A DNA stretch of 64,000 nt from Ruminococcus bicirculans (ex Wegman et al. 2014) (GTDB lineage Bacteria; Bacillota; Clostridia; Oscillospirales; Ruminococcaceae), in contig NZ_HF545617.1 of the NCBI RefSeq assembly GCF_000723465.1, forward strand, positions 186,001-250,000. Reading direction: 5' to 3'. The translations under genes were made by a program, and so were the position numbers. Under the pieces are notes generated by a model, which was not told where the DNA came from, did not search any database, and saw only the letters and a program-made list of their open reading frames with translations. This document shows positions 31,906 through 42,772 of the stretch, piece after piece. Every line of letters starts with the position of its first letter. Position 1 is the first letter of the stretch.

Positions 31906-34428
31906 TTATTTTATCCCCTTTACCTTATACCCTGCGTCCGTTACCGCCTTAGAAAGCACCTCGTCAGCCACGTCCTTGTCAAGTGTGATGTAAGCGCACT
32001 TGTCCTCAAGGGAAACATCTGCTGTAACGCCGTCTATCGCATTAAGCACCTTCGTTACTGTGCCTGTGCAGTGTGAACACATCATGCCGTCGATCTTCAT
32101 TACCTTTTTCATTTTTCCGTCCTCCGTTTTAGTATTTATTTCAGCCTTTGCGGCTTTGTTTTCTCTGCCACTTTTAAAAAGATTGAGCCTTAACGCATTG
32201 GTCACAACGCAAACTGAGCTTAAACTCATTGCCGCTGCACCGAACATAGGATTGAGCTTCCAGCCAAGCAAGCCGTAGAATACTCCTGCCGCCAGCGGAA
32301 TACCAAGCGAGTTGTAAATAAGCGCCCAGAAAAGGTTTTCCTTGATGTTCTTCATAACGCTCCTGCTGAGCTTGACAGCCGTAACAGCATCATTCAGATC
32401 GCTTTTCATTAGCACGATATCAGCCGACTCGATAGCAATATCCTGTCCTGCACCGATAGCTATTCCAACATCTGCCGTTGTAAGGGCAGGAGCGTCATTT
32501 ATTCCGTCGCCTATCATGGCTACCTTTTTGCCCTGCTCCTGCAATTCTTTGATTATCGTAGCCTTGTCCTCAGGCATAAGCTGTGATCTTACCTGTGAAA
32601 TGCCAAGCTTTTTCTGTATTGCTCTAGCTGTTTTCTCGTTGTCCCCTGTGAGCATTACAGTTTCAATGCCTGCCTTTTTGAAGCCCTCTATAGCCTCTGC
32701 ACTTGTCTCTTTTATCTTGTCTGCAATGAACAGAATGCCTGCAAGCTTGTTGTCGATCGCTACATAAAGTGGTATCTCACCATTGTCAGCATGAGCGTGG
32801 GCGGTTTTTTCTGCCGCTAAAACGTCAACTCCGCTGTTATCCATAAGCCGCTTGTTACCGATAAGAACGTTTCTGCCCTCAACAACAGCCGATATACCAC
32901 CGCCTGCTGTTTCTGTGTAGCTTTCAGCAGGGGAGAGTTCAATGCCATTTGTCTTGCAGTGGCCTGTAACAGCCTTTGCAAGTGGGTGTGATGAACCGCT
33001 TTCTGCCGAGCCACAAAGCATTTTAAGCTCTGAAACATCAAAATCACCAAACGCTTGCGCTGAAATAAGCTCAGGCTTGCCTTCTGTGCAAGTTCCTGTT
33101 TTGTCAAGAACAACAGTGTCAATGCTGTGAGCAGTTTCAAGGCTTTCAGCGGATTTTATTAGGATACCGAACTGTGCCGCTTTACCTGTTCCTACCATTA
33201 TTGCAGTGGGCGTTGCAAGTCCCAATGAGCATGGGCAGGATATAACAAGCACTGATATTGCCATGTTAAGAGCAAATGCGAAGCTATAGCCAAGTAGCAG
33301 CCATACTGCCAGTGAAATAAGAGCTATCGTTATAACTATAGGCACGAACACAGCGCTTATCTTGTCTGCAAGCCTTGCTACAGGCGCTTTTGAAGCGGAA
33401 GCGTCCTCAACGAGTGCGATTATCTGTGAAAGTGTTGAGTCTTTAGCTTGCTTCTCACACCTTACCTTAGCAAAACCGCCAGTCGATACGCTTGCACTCA
33501 TAACTCTGTCACCCACTGCCTTGTCTACAGGTATGCTCTCGCCTGTGAGTGCAGATTGGTCAACAGTGCAGTTCCCATCAATAAGAACTCCGTCACATGG
33601 CACAGACCAGCCAGCTTTGAGCAGGAATACATCTCCCACCATTACGTTCTCCGCAGGAACTTCCATCTCCTCGCTGTCACGGATAACAACTGCCGTCTTA
33701 GGCGCAAGGCTCACAAGCTTGTTCACAGCATTAGCCGTCTTGTCTTTTGAGCGAGCCTCAAGATATTTTCCCACAGTGATAAGTGTGAGTATCATGCCGC
33801 ATGACTCGTAATATAGATTCATCATATACTCATGTGCTGAACCAAGGTCGCCCCTGCCCATAAAGTAAGCCATTCTGTAAGTGCCGTAAACACTGTATAT
33901 GAATGAAGCCGCCGCACCAAGAGCTATAAGGCTGTCCATGTTAGGAGAGCGGTGGATAAGATTTTTGAAGCCGTTTGAAAAATAGTGAAAGTTTATTGCA
34001 ATGATAGGCACTGTGAGCAAAAGCTGAGTGAGTGCATATATCATCATGTTTTTGTGCCCTGCAAAAATAGGGGGGAAAGGTATGTTCGCCATGTGTCCCA
34101 TGCAAATATAGAACAGCGGTATCAAAAATCCCACAGACCACCATAGGCGTTTCTTCATCTTTTTACTTTCGTCCTGAGCCGCCGCAACAGGTGATGCAGT
34201 TTTGTTTTCTTTGTCGCCTATCTCGCTTGCTCCATATCCTGCACTTTCAACAGCATTTATGACCGCCTGAGCGTTAGTTACGCCCTCGTCAAGATCCACC
34301 GTCATTTTGTTTGCAAGCAAGTTCACGTTTACGTCCATCACGCCATTGACCTTACTCACAGCCTTTTCCACATGAGTCTGACACGCTGCACAACTCATGC
34401 CAGTTACATTGAATTTTAACTTTTTCAT
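31906..34428 (-). CDS. copA: Copper-exporting P-type ATPase
   Basis: This 840-residue P1B-type ATPase pumps Cu+ out of the cytoplasm. It has an N-terminal heavy-metal domain (GMSCAACQ, Cys13 and Cys16), the membrane metal-binding CPC (398-400, ISCPCSLGLATPTAI), the phosphorylation motif with Asp442 (VVLDKTGTCTEGKP), the HP motif (SGSSHPLAKAV) and MIGDGINDAPAL. Unusually, a second heavy-metal domain is attached at the C-terminus (about 774-840, DGMMCSHC with Cys784 and Cys787) after a short linker. It follows csoR by 14 bp and is co-regulated with it. Confidence 0.95.
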   Translation of the reverse strand: MKKLKFNVTGMSCAACQTHVEKAVSKVNGVMDVNVNLLANKMTVDLDEGVTNAQAVINAVESAGYGASEIGDKENKTASPVAAAQDESKKMKKRLWWSVGFLIPLFYICMGHMANIPFPPIFAGHKNMMIYALTQLLLTVPIIAINFHYFSNGFKNLIHRSPNMDSLIALGAAASFIYSVYGTYRMAYFMGRGDLGSAHEYMMNLYYESCGMILTLITVGKYLEARSKDKTANAVNKLVSLAPKTAVVIRDSEEMEVPAENVMVGDVFLLKAGWSVPCDGVLIDGNCTVDQSALTGESIPVDKAVGDRVMSASVSTGGFAKVRCEKQAKDSTLSQIIALVEDASASKAPVARLADKISAVFVPIVITIALISLAVWLLLGYSFAFALNMAISVLVISCPCSLGLATPTAIMVGTGKAAQFGILIKSAESLETAHSIDTVVLDKTGTCTEGKPELISAQAFGDFDVSELKMLCGSAESGSSHPLAKAVTGHCKTNGIELSPAESYTETAGGGISAVVEGRNVLIGNKRLMDNSGVDVLAAEKTAHAHADNGEIPLYVAIDNKLAGILFIADKIKETSAEAIEGFKKAGIETVMLTGDNEKTARAIQKKLGISQVRSQLMPEDKATIIKELQEQGKKVAMIGDGINDAPALTTADVGIAIGAGQDIAIESADIVLMKSDLNDAVTAVKLSRSVMKNIKENLFWALIYNSLGIPLAAGVFYGLLGWKLNPMFGAAAMSLSSVCVVTNALRLNLFKSGRENKAAKAEINTKTEDGKMKKVMKIDGMMCSHCTGTVTKVLNAIDGVTADVSLEDKCAYITLDKDVADEVLSKAVTDAGYKVKGIK

Positions 34429-34442
34429 AGATATTTGCCTTT

Positions 34443-34772
34443 CTATTTAAGCTTTTTCATAAGCTCTAATACTTCATCGACAACTTCAGTGTTGCCGCTT
34501 TGTATCTCCTCTGTCATACAGGTCTTCATATGTTCCTGCAAAATAAGATAGCCGAAGCTTTGCATTGCACTTTCAACCGCTGCAACCTGAATGAGTATAT
34601 CTCCGCAGTAGCGGTTATCGTCAAGCATTTTGATAATGCCGTTTATTTGTCCCGAAACTCTGCTTAGCCTATTCTTTAGCTGTTTTATTTCCTTATCATC
34701 ACGGGGAGTGTGCTTGTGCCTGCAAGTATCACAGCAGCCGCATGACAGTTCTTTATCATTTCTGTTGTCCAT
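34443..34772 (-). CDS. csoR: CsoR-family copper-sensing repressor
   Basis: This 109-residue helical repressor has the copper ligands Cys56, His81 and Cys85, with exactly the C-x24-H-x3-C spacing of CsoR. It releases DNA on binding Cu+. An extra N-terminal cluster (C11, C13, C14, C17 with H19 and H21) is not part of the core family and may bind metal. GGAGG lies 8 bases before the ATG. Two CsoR-type operators lie in its promoter region, so it represses its own gene and copA. Confidence 0.94.
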   Translation of the reverse strand: MDNRNDKELSCGCCDTCRHKHTPRDDKEIKQLKNRLSRVSGQINGIIKMLDDNRYCGDILIQVAAVESAMQSFGYLILQEHMKTCMTEEIQSGNTEVVDEVLELMKKLK

Positions 34773-34798
34773 GTTTTTTTGCCTCCTTACTATATCAA

Positions 34799-34815
34799 AT
34801 ACCCTTATGGGGTAT
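34799..34815 (-). promoter_or_regulatory. CsoR operator 2
   Basis: ATACCCTTATGGGGTAT: an inverted repeat with G/C tracts typical of CsoR sites, between the transcription start and csoR. It is the mirror image of operator 1, with 38 bp between the two start positions. Confidence 0.85.
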
Positions 34816-34831
34816 CTTTTGCGACATATAT

Positions 34832-34860
34832 ATTATATACCCCTTATGGGTATTTGTCAA
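34832..34860 (-). promoter_or_regulatory. csoR-copA promoter with CsoR operator 1 in the spacer
   Basis: Minus-strand TTGACA (34855-34860), 17-bp spacer, TATAAT (34832-34837). The operator ATACCCCTTATGGGTAT (34837-34853) occupies the spacer almost completely, so bound CsoR would block RNA polymerase directly. Confidence 0.92.
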
Positions 34861-34890
34861 CCATTTTTTTTATATTTTTTTGCACGAAGC

Positions 34891-34927
34891 AAAAAAATAT
34901 CCGCCCTCCCAAAAGGAAAGCGGATAT
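34891..34927 (-). terminator. Terminator of the LCP gene
   Basis: ATATCCGC (34897-34904) pairs with GCGGATAT (34920-34927); on the minus strand the stem is followed by a T-run (the A-tract at 34891-34897). Confidence 0.85.
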
Positions 34928-34938
34928 CAATTATTCAG

Positions 34939-36321
34939 TTAGTAGCCGTAATACCCAGTGTCATAGCTGTAGTTGTAAGCATTTTCTTCCTGATACTGCT
35001 TGATAGCTTCGTCAATGTTTTTACAACTGCCGTAAACTATATATTGAATGAACGCAGAGTTTGCGGCAAAGTCCGGATTAAGCACGTCCATGCTATAGAT
35101 GACTTCGTTTGTGAAATAGCCGTCAGCAGGTATTCTAAGCTGCTGGATATCATATTTCATATAGTCAAAAGCATTGAGGAGCAGATTTGCGATCTCACCA
35201 TCAGTAAGGTCTGTGTTTATCTCAGGAAGGACTTTGTTCAGAAGCTTGTCAAGCTGAACAAGACTGAGCTTCTTGGATTCGGTTATGATCTCTGAGATAA
35301 CACGTCTTTGACGTTCGGTACGCTCATAGTCGGAATTTCCTACATATCTAAGTCTTGCAAACGCAAGTGCCTGATTTCCGTTAAGATGAAGCTTTACCTT
35401 ATCCTCATCACTCTTGCCCGCAAATATGTCGTTGCTTATATAGTCAGTGCCTTTCTTATTTTTAAGGTATTTGTTCTGTTCGGCCATCGGCTTCTTCATG
35501 CCCTCGGCTTCAGCCTTTGACACTTCCATGTCGATACCACCTACAGTCTCAACTATATCTATAAACGAGTAGAAATTCACTCTTGCGTATCTGTCTATCT
35601 GGATACCGAAATAATCCTCAATACACTGTTCAAGATACTCACAGCCACCGTGCCAGTAAGCGCTGTTGAGCCTGTTGCCCTCGTCAAACTGCGCCATGTA
35701 AATGTACATATCACGCATAAGGGAGGTCATTGTAATAGTCTTGTTCTTGGTGTTTATGGAAATTATCATCATAACATCAGTATTTCCACGGCTCTCCTCT
35801 TCTGTATCACGGATATCCTCGCCAATGAGCAGAATGTTCGTTACGTCCTCGCTGGATATCTTGGAGGATTGCTTTTGTAGCTGAGCCTTAAGCTCGTCCT
35901 CTTTTTCCTTTGCGTCAAATGTATCCGCCTCACTTGTAAGCTCGCTGGAATTTATAGGCGCTTTGCCTGAATTTATCTTAGTGTCTTTAGTTCTGTCGAG
36001 CATTCCTGTGTAGTGGAAAAACAAACCTACGATAATGGCAATTATAATAATGAATACTACAAATATTATTCCAAGAGCAATACCCGTCTTTTTCTTCTTG
36101 CTCCAGCCTTTTTTCTTTTTTGGCGTCTTATCCTGCTTTGGATCAGACTCATGTATCGGATCAGCTTTCTGCTGTTCCTTTGAGGGGATAGGTATGACCC
36201 CCGTAGGTCCGTTTGAGTTTGAAGCATCAAGTATCTTTCTATTTTCTATTGCATTGGATATTAGCGACTGTAAATCCTTATCTCCCTGAGTGTTGGAGGT
36301 GTTCTTGTTGTCGTTGTCCAT
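34939..36321 (-). CDS. LytR-CpsA-Psr (LCP) family protein
   Basis: This 460-residue protein has a long cytoplasmic Lys/Asp/Ser-rich N-terminus, one membrane helix (about 80-105, after a KKKKGWSKKKK positive stretch) and an extracellular LCP domain. Landmarks are NILLIGEDIRDTEEESRGNTDVMMI, TSLMRDMYIYM, RLNSAYWHGG and NGNQALAFARLRYVGNSDYERTERQRRVI, including the arginines that bind the polyprenyl pyrophosphate substrate. LCP proteins attach teichoic acid or capsule polymers to peptidoglycan. The C-terminus is Tyr/Gln-rich. ATG 36321 is preceded by a GAGG ribosome site; an 11-codon upstream extension is not supported. Confidence 0.92.
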   Translation of the reverse strand: MDNDNKNTSNTQGDKDLQSLISNAIENRKILDASNSNGPTGVIPIPSKEQQKADPIHESDPKQDKTPKKKKGWSKKKKTGIALGIIFVVFIIIIAIIVGLFFHYTGMLDRTKDTKINSGKAPINSSELTSEADTFDAKEKEDELKAQLQKQSSKISSEDVTNILLIGEDIRDTEEESRGNTDVMMIISINTKNKTITMTSLMRDMYIYMAQFDEGNRLNSAYWHGGCEYLEQCIEDYFGIQIDRYARVNFYSFIDIVETVGGIDMEVSKAEAEGMKKPMAEQNKYLKNKKGTDYISNDIFAGKSDEDKVKLHLNGNQALAFARLRYVGNSDYERTERQRRVISEIITESKKLSLVQLDKLLNKVLPEINTDLTDGEIANLLLNAFDYMKYDIQQLRIPADGYFTNEVIYSMDVLNPDFAANSAFIQYIVYGSCKNIDEAIKQYQEENAYNYSYDTGYYGY

Positions 36322-36390
36322 AAAATAAACCTCGTTTCCGATTAAAGTCAGCAAGCCGGAAGTCTATAGCTCGTTTAAGCATAATACAAT

Positions 36391-36422
36391 AATAGTATAT
36401 ACTATTTTACCTCAAATTACAA
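36391..36422 (-). promoter_or_regulatory. Probable LCP-gene promoter overlapped by a 16-bp palindrome
   Basis: Minus-strand TTGTAA (36417-36422), 17-bp spacer, TATACT (36394-36399). The perfect palindrome AATAGTATATACTATT (36391-36406) covers the -10. A second small palindrome, TTCGTACGAA, is at 36430-36439. The remainder of the gap to the pyrG promoter (to 36568) is AT-rich with no visible gene. Confidence 0.5.
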
Positions 36423-36568
36423 CATAAATTTCGTACGAATTTGACTTTAAAATTACCTCTATTTTTATAAAATCAAATAAAACCGCTTTAATTTGCAACA
36501 ATTTTACAAGAGATTATTGCAGCTATTTGATAATTTATAAAAAATTCAGAGAAAAATAGAAAAAACAC

Positions 36569-36597
36569 TTGCCTTTTGTATAAAAATTTGTTATGAT
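36569..36597 (+). promoter_or_regulatory. Promoter of pyrG
   Basis: TTGCCT (36569-36574), 17-bp spacer, TATGAT (36592-36597), about 10-20 bases before a terminator-like hairpin. Confidence 0.65.
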
Positions 36598-36613
36598 ATT
36601 AGTAAGAGCGAAA

Positions 36614-38314
<1,701 letters not shown>

Positions 38315-38333
38315 TAACATATAGTTTTTATCA

Positions 38334-38367
38334 AGGACAGATGATTTTTTCATCTGTTCTTTTTTTG
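38334..38367 (+). terminator. Terminator of pyrG
   Basis: AGGACAGATG (38334-38343) pairs with CATCTGTTCT (38351-38360), followed by a seven-T run. Confidence 0.88.
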
Positions 38368-38428
38368 TGTAAAAATGCAAAACGTGCAGGAAAAATGGCG
38401 TAAATATGTATGATTTGAATAAAAGTCA

Positions 38429-38457
38429 TTGACCTTTTATGTGATGTATGATATAAT
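38429..38457 (+). promoter_or_regulatory. Promoter of recG
   Basis: TTGACC (38429-38434), 17-bp spacer, TATAAT (38452-38457). Confidence 0.82.
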
Positions 38458-38495
38458 CGTATTAAGTGGAGTAAAAGCTGACAGGTGGTGAGGGT

Positions 38496-40532
38496 TTGTT
38501 AAAAGATCTTGAGAAACCAATAGAGTATCTAAAAGGCGTTGGGGAAAAACGTGCCGAATGTTATGAGAAATTAGGCGTAAAGACAGTATATGACCTGCTT
38601 TGTCATTATCCAAGAAGTTATATTGACTATACCTCGCCTGTTCCCATAGCCGACGCACCAACTAACGAGCCTTGCATAGTAAAGGGCAGAGTAGTTAAAA
38701 AGCTCCCTGAAGCCCGTATCAGAAAGGGTCTGTCAGTGTACAAAGTCATTTTTACCGATGATGTCACCGACCTTGTAATAGTTATCTATAACAGCGAGTA
38801 TATGTATAAACAGCTTGAAGTGGATAAAGAGTATTACCTCTGCGGCAGGATAACAGGAAACCTTGTGCGAAAAGAGATAAATTCTCCTGTGATACTTTCT
38901 GCCGATACTGAAGATAAAGTCCAGCCTGTCTATCACCTCACAGAGGGTCTTAGTCAGCAAATGCTCAGAAAAACAGTAAGGCTCGCCCTGAATGTTTTTA
39001 ATAAGAATATCTATGAGCCGCTGCCAAAAAGCATAATGCAAAGGTATAATTTCTGTTCTCTTGAATATGCTTTGGAGAATATACATTTTCCAAAAGATAT
39101 GCACACCTGCGAGCTTGCGAAAAATCGCCTTGTCTTTGACGAGCTTCTTGTTTTGCAGCTTGGTATGCAGCTTATGAAAAGCCGAAGCCGTGAAAAAAGC
39201 GGCTTTGTGCTGAAAACGCAGGATATGGACAGTTTTTATAACGCTCTGCCTTTTATCCTTACAAACAGCCAGCAAACCGCTATAGAGGATTGTATCAGAG
39301 ATATGCAGAAAGAACAGCCTATGAACAGACTCGTTCAGGGCGACGTTGGCTCGGGTAAGACCGCAGTTGCGGCAGGAGCGGCATATTTTGTGTATGAAAA
39401 TGGCTGTCAGAGCGCACTAATGGCGCCTACTGAGATACTTGCAGAACAGCATTATGAAACCTTGAAAGGCTTCCTTGAACCGCTTGGCGTAAAGGTGGCA
39501 CTGCTCACAGGCTCTATGACCGCAAAACAGAAAAAGCTTGTGAAAGAGGGGCTTGAAAACGGTGAATACGCCGTTGCAGTGGGAACACACGCTCTTGTTC
39601 AGCAGACAACGAAGTTCAAAAAGCTTGCCCTTGTCATAACAGACGAGCAGCACCGCTTTGGCGTTGGACAGCGTGCGGCACTTGCTTCAAAGGGTGAAAA
39701 TCCCCATAAGCTTGTTATGTCAGCCACGCCTATCCCTAGAACTCTTGCCCTTATGATATACGGCGACCTTGATATTTCTGTACTGAAAGAGCTTCCTAAG
39801 GGCAGACAGCCCGTTGAAACATATGCCGTTACAGGAAAGCTTCGCGAGCGTGCTTTTAACTATGTGAAAAAATATCTTGACGAGGGCAGACAAGGTTATA
39901 TAGTCTGTCCGATGATAGATGAAAGTGACATGGACTTGCAGGACGTTAAGACCTATGCTAAAAAGCTTTCTCAGGGTACGTTTAAAGATTACACTGTGGG
40001 ACTTCTTCACGGCAGAATGAGCGGTGCTCAGAAAGAACAGGTCATGAACGACTTCAAGGAGCATAAAATAGACCTGCTCGTTTCCACAACAGTTGTGGAG
40101 GTAGGAGTTGACGTGCCTAATGCGGCAATAATGGTAATAGAAAATGCCGACAGATTTGGTCTTTCCCAGCTTCACCAGCTTCGTGGTCGTGTGGGAAGAG
40201 GTAAATATAAATCAAGTTGTATCCTCATTACAGACAACGTGAATGAGGAAAGCGTGAAAAGGCTTAAAATTTTGGGCAAGACTAACGACGGCTTTAAGAT
40301 ATCTGAGGAAGATCTTAAACTCAGAGGTCCCGGTGACTTTTTCGGAAGCAGACAGCATGGCCTTCCTGCATTGAAGATAGCGGATATGTCACAGGATATG
40401 GATATACTAAGAAAAGCACAGGAAGCCGCACAGCTTATCAGAAACGCAGACCCTAAACTTGAGCGTACAGAAAATATGTATCTAAGAGAGCTTGTGGATA
40501 AACTCTTTGATAAAACTATGTCAGATAATTGA
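38496..40532 (+). CDS. recG: ATP-dependent DNA helicase RecG
   Basis: This 678-residue branch-migration helicase acts on stalled replication forks. It has an N-terminal OB wedge domain (PIEYLKGVGEKRAECYEKLGV ... DLLCHYPRSYIDY), helicase motif I QGDVGSGKTAVAAGAA, motif II ALVITDEQHRFGVGQR, motif III MSATPIPRTLAL and the C-terminal VVEVGVDVPNA ... QLHQLRGRVGRG. All motifs are intact. TTG 38496 is used, with AGGTGG 7-8 bases upstream. A short membrane-protein gene follows after 87 bp. Confidence 0.96.
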   Translation: MLKDLEKPIEYLKGVGEKRAECYEKLGVKTVYDLLCHYPRSYIDYTSPVPIADAPTNEPCIVKGRVVKKLPEARIRKGLSVYKVIFTDDVTDLVIVIYNSEYMYKQLEVDKEYYLCGRITGNLVRKEINSPVILSADTEDKVQPVYHLTEGLSQQMLRKTVRLALNVFNKNIYEPLPKSIMQRYNFCSLEYALENIHFPKDMHTCELAKNRLVFDELLVLQLGMQLMKSRSREKSGFVLKTQDMDSFYNALPFILTNSQQTAIEDCIRDMQKEQPMNRLVQGDVGSGKTAVAAGAAYFVYENGCQSALMAPTEILAEQHYETLKGFLEPLGVKVALLTGSMTAKQKKLVKEGLENGEYAVAVGTHALVQQTTKFKKLALVITDEQHRFGVGQRAALASKGENPHKLVMSATPIPRTLALMIYGDLDISVLKELPKGRQPVETYAVTGKLRERAFNYVKKYLDEGRQGYIVCPMIDESDMDLQDVKTYAKKLSQGTFKDYTVGLLHGRMSGAQKEQVMNDFKEHKIDLLVSTTVVEVGVDVPNAAIMVIENADRFGLSQLHQLRGRVGRGKYKSSCILITDNVNEESVKRLKILGKTNDGFKISEEDLKLRGPGDFFGSRQHGLPALKIADMSQDMDILRKAQEAAQLIRNADPKLERTENMYLRELVDKLFDKTMSDN

Positions 40533-40619
40533 AAGATGTAAAGTTTGAAAACTTTATCGTGTAATATGAGATGTAAAGCATAAAGACTTTATAAGTAAAA
40601 GAATAAAGCGGAGGTAATT

Positions 40620-41186
40620 ATGGAGGCAATAAAATTTTTAAAGTACATTCTGTCGAGAATTGGGATAATGATCGTTCTTACGCTGTTTTCAGCCTTTGCA
40701 GGCATTGTGCTGATACCGGCTCTGGTTACGGTCTTTCCGTCAAGCACATCTGCTTTCAAAAGCTTTATGACAAATAGTAATGTAGACTCATTTATAGGCT
40801 TTGCGGTCATGCTTATATTTTTCTTAAGACTTTTTTATGACGACGGAAAACGCCATGCCGCATATGAAAATTGGAGCTGGGTCAATATTACAATAGTGTA
40901 TCTTCTTATGCTTCTAGTGTATTTTATTCCTGCAATATTCAGGGATTCATTCAGTCAGGAGGGCAAGGGAGATATCTTCTATAAGGTGCTTTATTATCCG
41001 TGTATATGGCTGAATGAAGGCGTGGGCATGAACTACCTTGTAAGCGTGATCCTCGGCATAGGACTTCTTCTTGCAGCGGCCTATTGTTTCTATCTGATAG
41101 CCTATAAAGTGTATGTTCATAAGCATCCTGTCATTCTCAAAAGTATGAAATCTTTTAGTGCGGGCAAGACAGATAATAAAGTATAA
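40620..41186 (+). CDS. Hypothetical membrane protein, 188 aa
   Basis: I do not recognise the family. The protein has four predicted membrane helices (about 12-38, 56-70, 85-106 and 138-162) and a basic C-terminal tail (VYVHKHPVILKSMKSFSAGK). It contains an aromatic region NWSWVNITIVYLL in helix 3. GGAGG lies 5 bases before the ATG. It sits between recG and the pilus operon and may be the last gene of the recG transcript. Confidence 0.75.
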   Translation: MEAIKFLKYILSRIGIMIVLTLFSAFAGIVLIPALVTVFPSSTSAFKSFMTNSNVDSFIGFAVMLIFFLRLFYDDGKRHAAYENWSWVNITIVYLLMLLVYFIPAIFRDSFSQEGKGDIFYKVLYYPCIWLNEGVGMNYLVSVILGIGLLLAAAYCFYLIAYKVYVHKHPVILKSMKSFSAGKTDNKV

Positions 41187-41288
41187 ATTGTATTATTTGA
41201 ACATAAATTAGAGTATTTACTATCAGAAATCTGTATGAACTCGCTTTAAATGTTAAATACTATTTAAAATGTTAGTTTAATTATTCTA

Positions 41289-41298
41289 TTTGTACAAA
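41289..41298 (+). repeat. Palindrome TTTGTACAAA upstream of the pilus promoter
   Basis: A perfect 10-bp palindrome lies 61 bp upstream of the pilus-operon -35. The same 10-mer occurs in the cas3 upstream region (59502-59511). It may be a binding site for a shared regulator, but the sample is small. Confidence 0.4.
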
Positions 41299-41359
41299 TT
41301 CGATAAATTTGTGAAGATTATTTTGTAAATAAATTAACGCTTAAAAAGCACTCAATCAC

Positions 41360-41388
41360 TTGCGAAAAGATGAAAATAATGTTATAAT
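41360..41388 (+). promoter_or_regulatory. Promoter of the pilus operon
   Basis: TTGCGA (41360-41365), 17-bp spacer, TATAAT (41383-41388), giving a 5' leader of about 80 nt before pilC. Confidence 0.7.
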
Positions 41389-41473
41389 TATAAAAATGCG
41401 TTTTGTGTATTTTTAAAGTTTTTTGTTATGAATGCACAAAATGTATAAATAAGTGGAGGTGTATCTACATATT

Positions 41474-42670
41474 ATGAAGAAATTTTCCTATGTTGCTAAG
41501 GATACCTCGGGAAAAACCATAAAGGGTATCTATGAGGCTGAGGATGCACAGGAAGTACTGGACAAGATCCACGAACAAGGTCTTTTCTGTATAAGTTATA
41601 CAGAAGCATTGGGCGGTGCAGGCAAACAATCTGTGCACAAGTTCAATACTAAGGAACTTGCTTTCTGCTGCCGTCAGCTTGCGGCAATGATGACATCGGG
41701 TCTTACCATTGTTAAAGCGCTCGACATTCTCTATAAGGAAGAGGAGAATAAGGGTGCAAAGGATGTTTGGAGAAGCGTTTATGACGATGTTCAGAAAGGT
41801 CAGAGCTTTACCGAGGCCCTCGATACAAGAAGAGGAAGCTTTCCGGACTTTTTCATCTCAATGGTAGACGCAGGTGAGACCTCAGGTACGCTCGATATGA
41901 CAATGCAGCGTCTGAGCGATTACTATGCAAACTCAAACAAGCTGAACAATAAGGTAAAGAGTGCGATGACTTATCCTATCATACTTGGCGTTCTTTGTAT
42001 CGTCATGGTAATCGGTATGTTTACGTTCATCATGCCTATATTTGCAGGTCTTATGCCAGAGGATCAGATGCCTGCACTTTCTAAGGCTCTCTTCTCATTC
42101 AGTGACTTTTTCAAGGCAAAATGGTATATCATTCTTATCGTGGTCGTTGCTTTGATATTCGGTTGGATATACGCCTTGAAAGTACCGTCAGTCAGACTTA
42201 AATTTGACTACATAAAGATAAAGATGCCTGCCGCCGGAAAGCTTATGGTAAAGATCTACGAGGGTCGTTTCGCAAGAACTCTTTCATCACTTTATTCAAG
42301 CGGTATCCCAATGGTAGAGTGTCTTGAACGTTCGTCAAGAATACTTGGAAATGCTTATGTTGATAAGATGTTCATTCAGGTAGTTGATGAAGTTAAGCAG
42401 GGCGCACCGCTTTCAGCGTCACTTGCAAAAACAGAGATATTTGAAGGAATGTTTACTTCCATCATCTATGTCGGTGAGGAATCAGGTGCTCTCGATGAGA
42501 TCCTTGAGAAAACTGCTGACTACTATGAGGAAGAAGCAGACGCAGCCGTTACAAGACTTGTAGGACTTATGGAACCATTGCTCATCGTATTCATGGGTGT
42601 TGCGATCGGTCTTTGCCTTGCGGGTATCTTCCCACTGCTCTACGGTTCATTGTCAGGTCTGGAAAACTAA
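41474..42670 (+). CDS. pilC: Type IV pilus inner-membrane platform protein PilC (GspF family)
   Basis: This 398-residue protein has the N-terminal FSYVAKDTSGKTIKGIYEAEDAQEVLDKI domain and two T2SSF domains (KELAFCCRQLAAMMTSGLTIVKALDIL and RFARTLSSLYSSGIPMVECLE). Three membrane helices lie near residues 165-190, 215-235 and 370-390. It anchors the assembly ATPase in the membrane. ATG 41474 matches the family N-terminus; the only Shine-Dalgarno (GGAGG) is 14 bases upstream, so an earlier GTG at 41459 or 41453 cannot be excluded. It is first in the pilus operon. Confidence 0.92.
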   Translation: MKKFSYVAKDTSGKTIKGIYEAEDAQEVLDKIHEQGLFCISYTEALGGAGKQSVHKFNTKELAFCCRQLAAMMTSGLTIVKALDILYKEEENKGAKDVWRSVYDDVQKGQSFTEALDTRRGSFPDFFISMVDAGETSGTLDMTMQRLSDYYANSNKLNNKVKSAMTYPIILGVLCIVMVIGMFTFIMPIFAGLMPEDQMPALSKALFSFSDFFKAKWYIILIVVVALIFGWIYALKVPSVRLKFDYIKIKMPAAGKLMVKIYEGRFARTLSSLYSSGIPMVECLERSSRILGNAYVDKMFIQVVDEVKQGAPLSASLAKTEIFEGMFTSIIYVGEESGALDEILEKTADYYEEEADAAVTRLVGLMEPLLIVFMGVAIGLCLAGIFPLLYGSLSGLEN

Positions 42671-42698
42671 GGGTCTGCATTTTATGTTCGTTAATTTT

Positions 42699-42738
42699 AA
42701 ATATCTCCTCTCCTTTAAAACGGAGAGGGAAGATATTT
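42699..42738 (+). other. Intra-operon hairpin between pilC and pilM
   Basis: AAATATCT (42699-42706) pairs with AGATATTT (42731-42738), and CTCTCC pairs with GGAGAG inside. Only a weak T-tract (TGTTTTG) follows. It could be a leaky terminator or an RNA stabiliser that sets relative expression. Confidence 0.5.
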
Positions 42739-42772
42739 GTTTTGAAAAATAATTTAAGAGGTGAAGGAATAA

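Noticed and set aside
32342-33811. Long plus-strand ORFs (up to about 150 codons) opposite copA
   Set aside because: They are antisense to a clearly coding frame with all P-type ATPase motifs, have low-complexity Ser/Thr/Pro-rich products and lack ribosome sites.
34630-35295. 221-codon plus-strand ORF crossing csoR, its promoter and the LCP gene
   Set aside because: It overlaps two genuine genes and the CsoR operators and has no ribosome site.
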